A DNA stretch of 64,000 nt, from assembly GCA_903858935.1 (NCBI GenBank), contig CAIOKO010000258.1:62001-126000 (forward strand). The letters are read 5' to 3'. Numbering within the stretch: position 1 is the stretch's first letter; each line of letters starts with the position of its first letter. The translations under genes were made by a program, and so were the position numbers. Shown here piece by piece: positions 19,648 through 29,076 of this stretch. This DNA is from an uncultured Schlesneria sp. (lineage in GTDB: Bacteria > Planctomycetota > Planctomycetia > Planctomycetales > Planctomycetaceae). A model generated the notes under the pieces. That model ran no database searches and had not been told where the DNA came from. It worked only from the letters and a program-made list of their open reading frames with translations.

Positions 19648-21071
19648 CTATTCCGGTCTCGCGGAAGCTCAGCTACGTTCCGCTCTGGCAGACGTAACCG
19701 TAATTGTTCTTTCGTCGCCCGAAGCTTGGGATCGTTCGCGAGGTTTTTCCATTCGTATGGATCGATCTCGTGGTCATAGAGTTCCTCGCTACCATCAGCG
19801 TAATGAATATATCGCCAGCGCTCTGTGCGAATTGCGTGGTTATTGCGGTGCCATGTCGTGATCGCGGGGTGATCCCATGCGGCATGAGGGGCCAGTAACA
19901 GCGATTTGATGCTTTTACCCTCAACATGAGCAGGAATCGGCACTTCCGCCAGTTCACAAATCGTGGGATAAACACTCATCAAATCAACCGTGCGATTGCA
20001 GGTCGAATCGGGTGATGTGATACCGGGAACGACCCAGATGAATGGGGTTCGTGTCGATTCTTCCCAAAGAGCGAACTTCCGCCAATGCTCTTTCTCGCCG
20101 AGATGCCATCCATGATCTCCCCAGAGCACGATCATCGTGTTTGATGCGTACGGCGACCGGTCAAACGCATCGAGCAATCGACCGACCTGAGCATCGCAAT
20201 AGGCGATCGCGGCCAGATAACCTTGAATGGCCTCTTTCCAACGCCCCGATTTGAGAATTTTACGGTGATCTCCTTTCGGGTTTGCCATTGCGATTCCAGC
20301 CGGTGGCACATCACTCAGGTCGTCTTCGATTGTTGGCGGAAGCTCTATCGAATCGAGGGGAAACAGATCATAGTATTTTTTGGGAACATCCCATGACATA
20401 TGCGGCTTGTGAAGCCCCAACGCAAGAAAAAAAGGCTTGTCGTGCCTGGCTTCGAGTTGGGTGATCCCGTGGTCGATCGTGATATCGTCAGCCAGCCGAG
20501 CATCGTCAACGAGCGGTTTGAAAGAGATCCCACCTACTCCGTCATCTTTTGCCGACGGATGCGCCAGCAACTTTTTCTGTCTGATAGGGCGGTCTTCGAA
20601 ATAACTCGTCCATTCACCATCTCGGTGGACACTCCCATGGTAAATTTTCCCTGCGCCGAAGACGTCATATCCGGCATTAAGGAATTGAGTTGTCAGCGTG
20701 TCTTTGACGGAAATCACAGGCGCCCAATTTTGACCATTGTCATAGACTCCCGTTGTTCCTGGCCGCATGCCGGACATCAGTGATGCCCGCGAAGGGTTAC
20801 ACACCGGAGCGGCACAATAGGCGTGCTTAAACGTGACGCCTCTTTTGGCCAGCCGATCGATATTCGGGGTTTTGGTCTGAGTATTGCGGCCGAGGTGGCC
20901 AACCCAGTGGTTCAGGTCATCAATCGCGATAAATAACACATTCATCGGCTTCGGAGGATTGTTCTCTGCCGCGATCGTCGACTGGTTCGACAAATGCATC
21001 AGGAAGGGTGCGAATAACAAAAAAAATCTGCAGGGGAATACACTGCCCCTGTTTTTATTCAATAAAGCCAT
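19638..21071 (-). CDS. sulfatase (iduronate-2-sulfatase-like)
   Basis: A 477-residue exported arylsulfatase-family enzyme. A signal peptide (hydrophobic FFLLFAPFLM, cleavage near TIAA) is followed by NVLFIAIDDLN with metal-binding Asp51/Asp52, TPNIDRLAKRG, and the active-site signature CNPSR (Cys91, converted to formylglycine in this family) followed by ASLMSGMRP. Later GDHGWHLGEKEHWRK supplies the second metal site and Lys. The sequence resembles iduronate-2-sulfatase-type enzymes (choline-sulfatase superfamily S1), which hydrolyse sulfate esters of polysaccharides; planctomycetes carry many. The ATG at 21071 has GAGGAAATTCAA before it. It appears to be transcribed alone. Substrate cannot be told from sequence. 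Confidence 0.93.
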   Translation of the reverse strand: MALLNKNRGSVFPCRFFLLFAPFLMHLSNQSTIAAENNPPKPMNVLFIAIDDLNHWVGHLGRNTQTKTPNIDRLAKRGVTFKHAYCAAPVCNPSRASLMSGMRPGTTGVYDNGQNWAPVISVKDTLTTQFLNAGYDVFGAGKIYHGSVHRDGEWTSYFEDRPIRQKKLLAHPSAKDDGVGGISFKPLVDDARLADDITIDHGITQLEARHDKPFFLALGLHKPHMSWDVPKKYYDLFPLDSIELPPTIEDDLSDVPPAGIAMANPKGDHRKILKSGRWKEAIQGYLAAIAYCDAQVGRLLDAFDRSPYASNTMIVLWGDHGWHLGEKEHWRKFALWEESTRTPFIWVVPGITSPDSTCNRTVDLMSVYPTICELAEVPIPAHVEGKSIKSLLLAPHAAWDHPAITTWHRNNHAIRTERWRYIHYADGSEELYDHEIDPYEWKNLANDPKLRATKEQLRLRLPERNVAELPRDRNSQE

Positions 21072-21970
21072 TTGAATTTCCTCGCGATAACAAAAGCGAA
21101 AGAGAATCGAATGAGAGGGATATCTGAAGCGATAACCGATGCTGAATTTCTTTGCGGATGATTGCCTGGAGCTTTATGCCAAGCTTGTCTCCGATCACTA
21201 GCGAGCGGCTTTCGATACCGCCGACAAGGATCATATGATCTGAGATGAAAACCAACCCACAATGAATTGTTTCTGTGACGTTTAATGATTGCAAGCAACG
21301 CAAAAGGATGCCTCACATCGAAATCGGGAACATTGCGCACGGTTCTCGCTTCAGGAACAGCGCTCGTGATCCATATTGCGATTTCGCACTATGATTCTCT
21401 TAGTACCACGACTGGCTGTTTTTTCCGCTGCTGCCGGCAAATAGGTCTCGAAAGATCAAGAGAGACTGGTCGTACGTCTGGCCCGTCTGAGATTCGTAAC
21501 CCATTCCAACGCTGGCAGCGTTGGCGACGTGGGCGACGCTGCCAGCGTCGGAATGGGTTACGAACATATTTCTTCAGCACCTTCCAAATATTAAGAAAGT
21601 AACCGGTGCCTTCCACTGACGTGCGTCACACAAAACATGTTTTTTATGTCGTGTTTTTGTTTCCACACGCTGATAGTTCCATACGGAAACAATCCGTGGT
21701 TTTACCATCCCCAGTTCACTTGGTCGGATTTGCTTTCATGGTCGCGTTTTTATTGATGAGGCGCCTAATCGGATTCTTCTGCCTGGTTAAGGTTCGAAGG
21801 GGCGGGAAACTCGCGTCGCGCGGGAACTTCAGTCAGTGGTTCGTTGCACACAAGTCGGTCGAAATCTAGCCGGATTGTATCATTGCGACATGTGTGCCAA
21901 CTGCGCCAAACATTTCTGACTCGGAGTCCTCTAAGACTCGACCGACCTTACTACATGAGATCAATGACCG
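21072..21970. other. 900-base intergenic region with a long hairpin
   Basis: Lies between the Gfo/Idh/MocA stop and the sulfatase start, both on the minus strand. It holds the sulfatase promoter and a 72-base hairpin element. Short open frames in it have no recognisable content; some of them translate the hairpin. Confidence 0.5.
21493..21564. repeat. 72-base near-perfect palindromic element
   Basis: Two 29-base arms (21493-21521 and 21536-21564), starting TTCGTAACCCATTCC and ending GGAATGGGTTACGAA, pair with one mismatch around a 14-base loop. The inner part (AACGCTGGCAGCGTTGG) is itself partly palindromic. It has the form of a REP- or MITE-like mobile hairpin. Confidence 0.85.
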
Positions 21971-23203
21971 CTATTTGACACTGTCGATCCAACTCGCTGC
22001 CCCCCCAGATTTGAGTGCTCGATTGGCCAGATGAGCCGCAGCGGCGGCCGAAACGCCTGCTTCAATCGGCGCGGTCGGCGTCTTACGACTTCTCAGGCAA
22101 TCGACCCAATTGGTCAAATGGACCAGTTCACCGTCAGGTTTGTCGTAGAAGTCAGCACCGCGTGGTCCGGTCCCGAGTATCCATTCGGACGCTTCGACTT
22201 TGGATTTGCGTTCAGGAATAACTTGATATCCGCCTCGATCAACGTGAATCGAAGCATCTGTCCCTTGAAACTCAATCCGGGCTCCGTTTCTTGCATTGGC
22301 GAATGTCCCTTCAAAATGCATTTGAATGTTGCCGGGATAGCTTAAAACGGTTTGCACCGTGTCTGGGGTTTCCCAAACACCTTCACTATAGAAATGCTGG
22401 CCCAGACTGACGGCATGATCGGGGTGGTCAACGTTCAGCACCCAGTGTGCGACGTCAATCCAATGAACCATCAGGTCGGTGAAAATACCTCCTCCGAAAT
22501 CCCAGAACCAGCGCCAGTTCAACATACGATATTCGTCGAATGGTTGCTCCTTGGCATTTCCACAGAACTTTTTCCAATCGACACCACTGAAATCAAGCTT
22601 GGGGATGTTACGACGTACTCGGTCTGCGTTGCGATTCCAACTCATGTGTACTTTGACGACCTTGCCGATATGTCCCCCCTGGATCAGATCACGGGCTTTA
22701 ACGATGTGCAGCATCGATCGCTGTTGAGTACCGACCTGAACGATCCGCTTGTATCTGGTTGACGCATCAAGCAAAGCGGCTCCTTCTGACAGATCGTGAG
22801 TCAAGGGCTTTTCGACGTAGACATCTTTTCCTGCGTCGCAGGCGGCTAACGTCATCGGGGCATGCCAATGATCTGGAGTTCCGATCAGGACGGCATCAAT
22901 TCCTTTATCGTCAAGGACCGATTGCCAATTTTTTGTAACACGGGCATTAGCGTCGGCGAGCGGTTTGGCCTGTCCGATGGAGTGATCGAAGATATCGCAG
23001 ATTGAAGTGATTTTCACGCCGGGAATGGTTTTGAGAACTTCCATCAACTTTCGGCATCGGCCTCCGACTCCAATACAGCCAATCTGAATTACATCGTTGG
23101 CGGCAAATGCTCGGGCAGGCGATAGAACAGTTGATGCAGCGAAGAGGCCAGCCGTTTGGAGAAATTCCCGCCGACGGGTCGTGAGTGATGTTGACGATGG
23201 CAT
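21971..23203 (-). CDS. Gfo/Idh/MocA-family oxidoreductase, exported
   Basis: A 410-residue NAD(P)-dependent oxidoreductase. The N-terminus is a Tat signal (TTRRREFLQTAGLFAAST). It is followed by a Rossmann fold IQIGCIGVGGRCRKLM, DAVLIGTPDHWHAP, and the family's YVEKPLTHD motif in which Lys is catalytic. The C-terminal half is the alpha/beta substrate domain with FWDFGGGIFTDLMVHWIDVAHW. Planctomycetes carry many secreted members of this type, thought to act on sugars or sugar acids. The ATG at 23203 is chosen over upstream in-frame codons because AAGGG stands six bases before it and the Tat signal begins there. Lies 92 bases after the CDGSH gene in the same direction. Confidence 0.92.
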   Translation of the reverse strand: MPSSTSLTTRRREFLQTAGLFAASTVLSPARAFAANDVIQIGCIGVGGRCRKLMEVLKTIPGVKITSICDIFDHSIGQAKPLADANARVTKNWQSVLDDKGIDAVLIGTPDHWHAPMTLAACDAGKDVYVEKPLTHDLSEGAALLDASTRYKRIVQVGTQQRSMLHIVKARDLIQGGHIGKVVKVHMSWNRNADRVRRNIPKLDFSGVDWKKFCGNAKEQPFDEYRMLNWRWFWDFGGGIFTDLMVHWIDVAHWVLNVDHPDHAVSLGQHFYSEGVWETPDTVQTVLSYPGNIQMHFEGTFANARNGARIEFQGTDASIHVDRGGYQVIPERKSKVEASEWILGTGPRGADFYDKPDGELVHLTNWVDCLRSRKTPTAPIEAGVSAAAAAHLANRALKSGGAASWIDSVK

Positions 23204-23295
23204 GTCAGCCCTTTCGAATGGAGCGAGGTTCGAGGTCCGGATCAAATTAAACGACTCGATTGGTTGGAGCGTGCCTTTGCTTACCAACGACGTCC

Positions 23296-23517
23296 TTACT
23301 CCGGCGCTGGTGTGGCGACCGTTTCTGCTGCATGAAACCCATTTGTTTTATGCGTTCCGTCACAGTACGGCCGGGTTTTTGAAGCTCCACACCGACAAAG
23401 GGCGATGTTCTCTTTCCCTTCCGTGTCATATCGATTTCCCAGATGATCGGTGAGCCTGACTTTACCAGTCACCAATAATGGCCCATTCTCCCGAGTTTTG
23501 ATTGTAACATCTGACAT
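23296..23517 (-). CDS. CDGSH-type iron-sulfur protein
   Basis: A 73-residue protein with the mitoNEET/CDGSH signature C-x-C-x8-C-x3-H: Cys41, Cys43, Cys52 and His56 (CRCGASKTRPYCDGTH). These residues bind a redox-active, labile 2Fe-2S cluster; members work in electron transfer or iron-sulfur handling. The upstream half (PLLVTGKVRLTDHLGNR) is the usual beta-strand lead-in. The ATG at 23517 has AAAGGAG six bases before it. No signal peptide, so cytoplasmic. It heads a short minus-strand run into the Gfo/Idh/MocA gene and is divergent from the PCMT-like gene. Confidence 0.93.
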   Translation of the reverse strand: MSDVTIKTRENGPLLVTGKVRLTDHLGNRYDTEGKENIALCRCGASKTRPYCDGTHKTNGFHAAETVATPAPE

Positions 23518-23761
23518 CAAAAGCTCCTTTATAGAATTCAAAAATCAGGCAGGTCGTTTTGACGAATCGAAGATATTCGATGAATCTTATCTCGTAGACA
23601 GATCCGGTCGAAGGGCCATGGCGACAATTTTTGTGTCAATTCAATCTCGTCGTATTGTGAAAATTCGCATAGATTTGGGAATTGCACACGTCGTTCCGTA
23701 ATTTTGATATGCTTCCGTCTAAGAGACGGATTTTTAAATCTGATCAAGAGGGGGGCTGGAG

Positions 23762-24994
23762 ATGTTTCACCAACGAATGTCTTGTACAGCAAAGTGGATC
23801 TTACTGGTTGTCGCCATTTTCGGAATGTGCCGTCCAGCCGTTGCCCAGAAAAGGGACGCTTTTCGAGAGGCTCGTCACTATCTTGTCTCCGAATACATCG
23901 AGCGTGAAGGGATCACGAACACTCGAGTTTTGGACAGCCTTCGCCAGGTTCCAAGGCACGAATTCGTAACACCGCAATATCGACATGACGCCTATGTCGA
24001 CACGGCATTACCGATAGGCCATAAGCAAACCATTTCGCCCCCTTTCGTCGTTGCTTATATGACCCAGACCATTGACCCCCAACCCGGCGACCGCGTGCTC
24101 GAAATTGGAACTGGTAGCGGCTATCAGGCTGCCGTCCTTTCAAATCTGGTCAAAGAGGTCTATTCAATTGAAATCGTCGAAGCACTTGGAACGGTAGCAG
24201 CCGAACGATTGAAGCGACTCAAGTACGATAATGTAAAAACGAAGATTGGCGATGGATATCTTGGATGGGAAGAATATGCACCCTTCGATAAAATCATCGT
24301 TACCTGTTCGCCGGAAAACGTTCCAAAACCCTTGATCGAACAACTGAAAGAGGGAGGACGCCTTCTTGTTCCTCTAGGCGAACGATATCAGCAGGTCTTT
24401 CATCAGTTTGAGAAAAAAGACGGTAAGCTAGAAGAGAAAAAATTGATCTCCACGCTGTTCGTTCCGATGACCGGGGAATCTGAAGAACAGCGTAAAGTGA
24501 AGCCTGACCCATTACATCCGAAGATCTTGAACGGGAGTTTTGAGGCTGATCAAAACAATGACGGTTACGCCGATCACTGGCACTATCAACGATTGACCAC
24601 ATTGCTGGAAGAAGGTGCTCAGGACGGGAAACGCTGCATCCTGTTCGAAGCCACCGAACCCGGTCGTCTTGCACAAGGATTGCAGGCGGCTGCAATTGAT
24701 GGATCGAAAATTGGTTCGCTTCAGGTACGAGTTCAGTATAAGACCGAAGACGTGAAAAACGGTCGCGAAGAGCACGAACTCGCTTCCATCCGATTTCATT
24801 TCTATGACGAAAACCGACGCGCAATCGATAACCCGCTTGTCGGCCCGTGGGTTGGGACACATGACTGGTCAAGAGCCACAAAAACCATCAATGTCCCTTC
24901 GAAGGCTCGCGAGATGATTGTCCGTATCGGATTGAACGGTGCGACTGGAAAGCTTTGGCTGGATGATCTTGTCATCACACCAAAGCCACGGTGA
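23762..24994 (+). CDS. secreted protein-L-isoaspartate O-methyltransferase-like protein with C-terminal binding domain
   Basis: A 410-residue protein. Residues 1-29 form a signal peptide (hydrophobic WILLVVAIFG, cleavage after AVA). Residues 35-230 are a PCMT domain: the substrate-side segment RQVPRHEFVTP, the QTISPPFVVAYM motif, and the SAM-binding VLEIGTGSGYQAAVL (112-126). PCMT methylates damaged isoaspartyl residues using SAM. Residues from about 255 (LNGSFEADQNNDGYADHW) to the end form a beta-rich domain like CBM4/9-type carbohydrate-binding modules, ending KLWLDDLVITPK. A SAM-dependent repair enzyme outside the cytoplasm is odd because SAM supply is expected inside; planctomycete periplasm or a different role may explain it. 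SD GAGGGGGG precedes the ATG. Confidence 0.88.
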   Translation: MFHQRMSCTAKWILLVVAIFGMCRPAVAQKRDAFREARHYLVSEYIEREGITNTRVLDSLRQVPRHEFVTPQYRHDAYVDTALPIGHKQTISPPFVVAYMTQTIDPQPGDRVLEIGTGSGYQAAVLSNLVKEVYSIEIVEALGTVAAERLKRLKYDNVKTKIGDGYLGWEEYAPFDKIIVTCSPENVPKPLIEQLKEGGRLLVPLGERYQQVFHQFEKKDGKLEEKKLISTLFVPMTGESEEQRKVKPDPLHPKILNGSFEADQNNDGYADHWHYQRLTTLLEEGAQDGKRCILFEATEPGRLAQGLQAAAIDGSKIGSLQVRVQYKTEDVKNGREEHELASIRFHFYDENRRAIDNPLVGPWVGTHDWSRATKTINVPSKAREMIVRIGLNGATGKLWLDDLVITPKPR

Positions 24995-25018
24995 CGTCCA
25001 TTTCTACGGGCCCTGTCC

Positions 25019-27343
25019 ATGGAAACATCGCTCAAGAATTGGTGCAAAGAGTCGTTAGCATACTGCTACGAACAACCGCTGATCGATGGCGAAACAAATG
25101 AGTGCATCGAGCCTGAGCGAAGGGTTGATGTCGCAGCATTTACCAAGCTGGCGACATTGCGCGGAATCAGCCCTGGCGATCAACTGACCTGGACAGACAC
25201 AGAAGGTCCTGTCGCATGGACTTCCGATAAGGATCTGGCTTGCAGATGCCCAATTCCAGATGGCTCACCGATCGAAATACTTGGGCAAATCCATGAATTC
25301 CTTGTGTCTTTAAAGACACGATCGTTGAAGGAGTCTGGAGAACAGGGCGAGAAGCCCCGCACAGTTAATGGGATTTTCTATACACCCCAGTATATCGTCG
25401 ACGAGATTGTTCAAAAAACTCTTGGTGTACGTCTTTTGAATGCGAGTCGATCCCAAGCCGAACAAATCACAATCCTCGATCCCGCAGCTGGTTGCGGTGC
25501 GTTTCTCATCACGGCTTATCGAACTCTGCTGGATTGGCATCTGAACTGGCTGACTTCGCACGATTCGGTAAAAGATCCTGACGATATTGCAAAAACGAGA
25601 GACGGCTGGAAATTGACGTTCAGCCGATGTCAAGCCATTCTGGCGAATCAACTTTTTGGCGTCGACCTTGATCCGGCGACAATTGAAGTCCTTAGACGCT
25701 CGCTATGGCTGACAATGGTCGAATCCGCAGCGCCCGAGAGTTGGCCTGGTTCGCTACCCGCGAGTTGGGATGCCTTAAAATCCAACTTCAAGACAGGGCA
25801 TGCTCTGATCGGCAAATCGTTCGCAGACGTTCAGGCGACGAACGATCCCCCGACATCTGAACGAAGCAAAGCTGCCGAGTTTAACTGGTGCCGTGAGTTC
25901 ACCAGAGTCTTCGAAAAAGGTGGGTTTGATCTCGTCATCGGTAACCCGCCCTACCGCCGCGAACGAGACTTTAAACATGAACTTGACACAATTGGCAAGA
26001 CTGCGTTCGGTCGGAAGTACCGATCTGCCCGCATGGACTTGTGGTACTACTTTGTTCATCGGGGCATCGAGCTGCTGAATCGCGGCGGGTCATTGTCTTT
26101 CATCACCAATTCCTACTGGATCCATGGAATGGGGGCGGACAGGCTGATCGCCGCATTGCGAGATGAAGTCCATCTGGACGAACTGTTTCTGCTTCGAAAC
26201 CAACCGATATTTTCTGGGGTGTCTGGCCAACACCTCATCCTCCGTCTGACAAAGTCAAGCAGTGCTTCTGGCACGAAGCTCAAGGTCGTTTCGCACAAGC
26301 GAGATTTGTCTGCGGAGCCATTTATAACAGGTCAGGCACACGTCTATCAGTTTGTTAAAGCGAAAGAACAGTTGTTCCGCGAGGGTCGGCTTGACGTAAT
26401 GCCACCGCTCCAGGGATTGCTCGATAAGCTCGAGATCTGTTCCCGGCTCTGCGAATTCGGAAACGTTCGTCAAGGGATCGCCGAGAATCCAGCGACCATT
26501 AATCGTCGGACGCTGGAACGATTCCGTGGCCATCCCAAGGCATCTCACTGGATAGTCGGTGAAGGCGTCTTCTCGTTACAGGCTGACGAAGTAATTCGAC
26601 TTGACCTTTCAGCAGATGAAGGCAAACTTCTGCGACCCTACCATGACCTTTGCGATCTGGATCGTTATTGGTCTGCATCACAGCCCTCGCGGCAATTAAT
26701 CTTTTCAACTCGACAAACTTGCCCTGAGATCGAGTCATTGCCTCAGCTCCGTAAGCATCTTGAACGATTTCGGCCGATCCTCGAGGCACGGCGTGAAACA
26801 GCCCAAGGGAGCAATAGTTGGTGGCATCTGCATTGGCCACGTGACGATCAAATCTGGAAGTCAGACAAAGTTGTTGCTCTTCAAATGGCAAAACGCCCGA
26901 GCTTTGTCCCGATATTTGGATCAGCGTATGTTCCATTTAGTGCGAATGTCTTTGTCCCATCGGCCGGCACCAGAGAAGATCTGAGGTATTTCTGTGGCGT
27001 GCTCAATTCGAAAGTCCTCTGGTCTTGGTTCGAACAATACTCAAAACGCCGAGGAGTCGGTCTGGAAATTAATGGACGAACACTAGGAAGAGCCCCGATT
27101 CGACGGATCGATTTTGGCGACATGAACGACGTCTGGCGACACGATGAAATCGTGAACCTGGTCGATTTAAGAGTTAAGTTGTCGTCGACTTCCACGAGGA
27201 AGTCTAAGGGGCCAATGAGCGAGACGAATACGAAGATTTTAGAGGTTGAGTCAAGCATCGATTCTCTCGTCGCCGAGCTTTATGAACTGGACGCCGCCGA
27301 CGTCGAATCGGTTGATGAGATCACAGGTGGCGAAGACCGATGA
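25019..27343 (+). CDS. Eco57I-type N6-adenine DNA methyltransferase, no cognate nuclease seen
   Basis: A 774-residue protein. Residues 115-130 (NGIFYTPQYIVDEIV) and the SAM-binding DPAAGCGAFL (154-163) are followed by GVDLDPATIEVLRRSLW and the catalytic NPPY (309-312), the motif set of gamma-class N6-adenine methyltransferases of the Eco57I type. The C-terminal 300 residues, with FGNVRQGI and FCGVLNSKVLWSWF, match TaqI-like target-recognition domains. Type IIG enzymes carry an N-terminal PD-ExK nuclease; here the first 110 residues show no such motif, and no nuclease gene is adjacent, so this is probably a solitary methyltransferase or a restriction-dead IIG relic. It begins 24 bases after the PCMT-like gene, so the two are probably cotranscribed. 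Confidence 0.88.
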   Translation: METSLKNWCKESLAYCYEQPLIDGETNECIEPERRVDVAAFTKLATLRGISPGDQLTWTDTEGPVAWTSDKDLACRCPIPDGSPIEILGQIHEFLVSLKTRSLKESGEQGEKPRTVNGIFYTPQYIVDEIVQKTLGVRLLNASRSQAEQITILDPAAGCGAFLITAYRTLLDWHLNWLTSHDSVKDPDDIAKTRDGWKLTFSRCQAILANQLFGVDLDPATIEVLRRSLWLTMVESAAPESWPGSLPASWDALKSNFKTGHALIGKSFADVQATNDPPTSERSKAAEFNWCREFTRVFEKGGFDLVIGNPPYRRERDFKHELDTIGKTAFGRKYRSARMDLWYYFVHRGIELLNRGGSLSFITNSYWIHGMGADRLIAALRDEVHLDELFLLRNQPIFSGVSGQHLILRLTKSSSASGTKLKVVSHKRDLSAEPFITGQAHVYQFVKAKEQLFREGRLDVMPPLQGLLDKLEICSRLCEFGNVRQGIAENPATINRRTLERFRGHPKASHWIVGEGVFSLQADEVIRLDLSADEGKLLRPYHDLCDLDRYWSASQPSRQLIFSTRQTCPEIESLPQLRKHLERFRPILEARRETAQGSNSWWHLHWPRDDQIWKSDKVVALQMAKRPSFVPIFGSAYVPFSANVFVPSAGTREDLRYFCGVLNSKVLWSWFEQYSKRRGVGLEINGRTLGRAPIRRIDFGDMNDVWRHDEIVNLVDLRVKLSSTSTRKSKGPMSETNTKILEVESSIDSLVAELYELDAADVESVDEITGGEDR

Positions 27344-27399
27344 ACAAATGACGGTCGAATTCAACAGGCGAAGTTCTTGATGTTTCAAGCAAAAATGCA

Positions 27400-27433
27400 A
27401 GCAGCCCGACCGCATAAGGGCGATCGGGCTGCT
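27400..27433 (-). terminator. hairpin terminator between convergent genes
   Basis: Fourteen-base arms AGCAGCCCGACCGC and GCGATCGGGCTGCT with one mismatch and a six-base loop. On the minus strand the stem is followed by TTGCATTTTTGC, so it suits termination of the gene at 27491-28564, and may also stop the methyltransferase transcript. Confidence 0.75.
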
Positions 27434-27490
27434 GGTTCGGTGACGGGCCGGGTCGCTCCGCCACGAATCAATCTCGTTGTATTGCGTGAA

Positions 27491-28564
27491 TCAGTTTCGT
27501 TGTGGCGTAATCGTGGTTTGACTGGTTTGTTCAATGGGTCGAGCAGCGTTCGGTCGCGTCGAACTTTCTGCTGAACCGAGACCATTCGCCTGCAAATTCC
27601 AGTTTCGAAACGGAGATAGTGCTTCGTCCGGTGAAAACGGATGGAGTGCGTTGGCGTTCGCAAATCGTCTTCGAGCTTCTCCGCAACTGCGAGCAGCCAC
27701 TTCGATGAATTCTTGCTTTCGTTGCTTCGAGATGCCTTCCAACTTATTGCCAGTCTGCTCGACCCAGCCGGGATGCTTTACCATTGCCTGAGACATCAGA
27801 TGGACGAACAGCGTCATTTGCTTGAAATTACGGTCGGCAATGCTGTGGCTGACAGGTGCGATTACACGGGCAGCGGCTTCAATCGCCTGCGATGGAAATT
27901 CGACATACACGTCTCCCGAATGTGTTCCGATAATCCGCCCATCCTGCTCTTTCGAAAACGACGTTTGAACTCGCATTAATGATCGAGCGATGATTGGCTT
28001 TGGAAGCAACGGACTTTTGAAGGCCCCGTCGCAATGGATCATCGTATCAGTTGGCGTATGAACAAAAAGTTCCAATTCACCTACGGAGCCATCACCTGCA
28101 TCAGCGTGATACTGATTGGGTCCCGTCTCGTGAAGTTGAAATTGCGAGATATCCATGGCTCGCCATGTCGAGACAGCGACATCTGGATTTCTCAGGAAAT
28201 ACTCATAGACTGCAGGGTCGCATTCAAAAGAGATCGTTGGCAGCTTGCGAAACATCCCAAGATTCTTGAGGACAGCCTGAGATTTTTGTTGAGCCTCCGG
28301 CGAGAGTCTCTCGAGACCGAGTTCTGCGATGGACTGTTTGCGCACAGCCGCCGTTGAACTGCCGGGTTTGACAATTGTCAGTCCGGGATACTGCGTCAGT
28401 TCATCATGTTCCGCTTCGCGAACAACGGCTCGGTTATTGACCTGTGCCAACCCCTCGGTTGATTCTGGTCCGTCAGCGGCATTGAGCAGCGCCGCCGAGA
28501 GACATACCGTCGCGCCGTTTATTAACATGCGCGACCATCTCCCCCGCAGGAACGAGTATGGCAT
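27491..28564 (-). CDS. exported hypothetical protein
   Basis: A 357-residue protein of no family I recognise. The N-terminus has basic residues (RGRWSR), then a hydrophobic stretch (INGATVCLSAALL) and a likely cleavage near NAADG, so export is probable. The middle (ISFECDPAVYEYFLRNPDVAVSTWRAMDIS, then QYHADAGDGSVGELELFV) looks globular alpha/beta and well conserved in style, resembling uncharacterised planctomycete proteins; the C-terminal 60 residues are low-complexity (Asn/Thr/Gln/Ser). The ATG at 28564 is preferred over the codon at 28591 because GGGGGA lies upstream. It is convergent with the methyltransferase gene and shares the terminator at 27400. Confidence 0.7.
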   Translation of the reverse strand: MPYSFLRGRWSRMLINGATVCLSAALLNAADGPESTEGLAQVNNRAVVREAEHDELTQYPGLTIVKPGSSTAAVRKQSIAELGLERLSPEAQQKSQAVLKNLGMFRKLPTISFECDPAVYEYFLRNPDVAVSTWRAMDISQFQLHETGPNQYHADAGDGSVGELELFVHTPTDTMIHCDGAFKSPLLPKPIIARSLMRVQTSFSKEQDGRIIGTHSGDVYVEFPSQAIEAAARVIAPVSHSIADRNFKQMTLFVHLMSQAMVKHPGWVEQTGNKLEGISKQRKQEFIEVAARSCGEARRRFANANALHPFSPDEALSPFRNWNLQANGLGSAESSTRPNAARPIEQTSQTTITPQRN

Positions 28565-29076
28565 TCCGTGATTCCCCCTGTGTCCGATCATGACGAAACC
28601 AATTGGCTTTCGTCGGCACCCCGGCGTCCGGCATCAGTGTCGGCCGCGATTTATGACTCAACTCTAGCCTTCGAGTGATTTCCGATCGCATCGAAGAAAG
28701 TTGAGTGCAGGATTCATCGGCATAATCGATACGACCCCGATAGACATAATAATTTCTCACGAACATCTATTTTTCATGGGGTTTCTCGCTGATCGTCTGT
28801 GCGAGTTGTCATGAGCAAATTCTCTTATGAATACGGTGTTTTCAGTTTACCGAAGATGGATTGTCGACAAAGTCAACGCAGCTTGCCAAACAGAAAAATG
28901 TCCGAAAATTCGTCAAGCTTAAGTGAGTTACTCCCTCTATCGAACGACGAAAAGATCTGGTCTGCCGGGTCGAAAAAGTCTGATGGCTCGCATAGGGCCT
29001 TTCTATTGTCATAGAAGGACAAAAAGCTCTATACAAATGAAAACGCTGACGATGAGGAACTTCTCCAGGATATCCC
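28565..29076. other. divergent promoter region, no gene seen
   Basis: About 510 bases between divergent genes. A possible 71-codon frame at 28799-29014 was not accepted. Promoters of both neighbours should lie here; no strong hairpin or repeat found. Confidence 0.45.

Noticed and set aside
21389-21616. 75-codon frame across the 72-base hairpin
   Set aside because: Product is Arg/Trp-rich translation of a palindrome, not a gene.
28799-29014. 71-codon plus-strand frame before cinA
   Set aside because: No domain, no SD and irregular composition; considered part of the promoter region.
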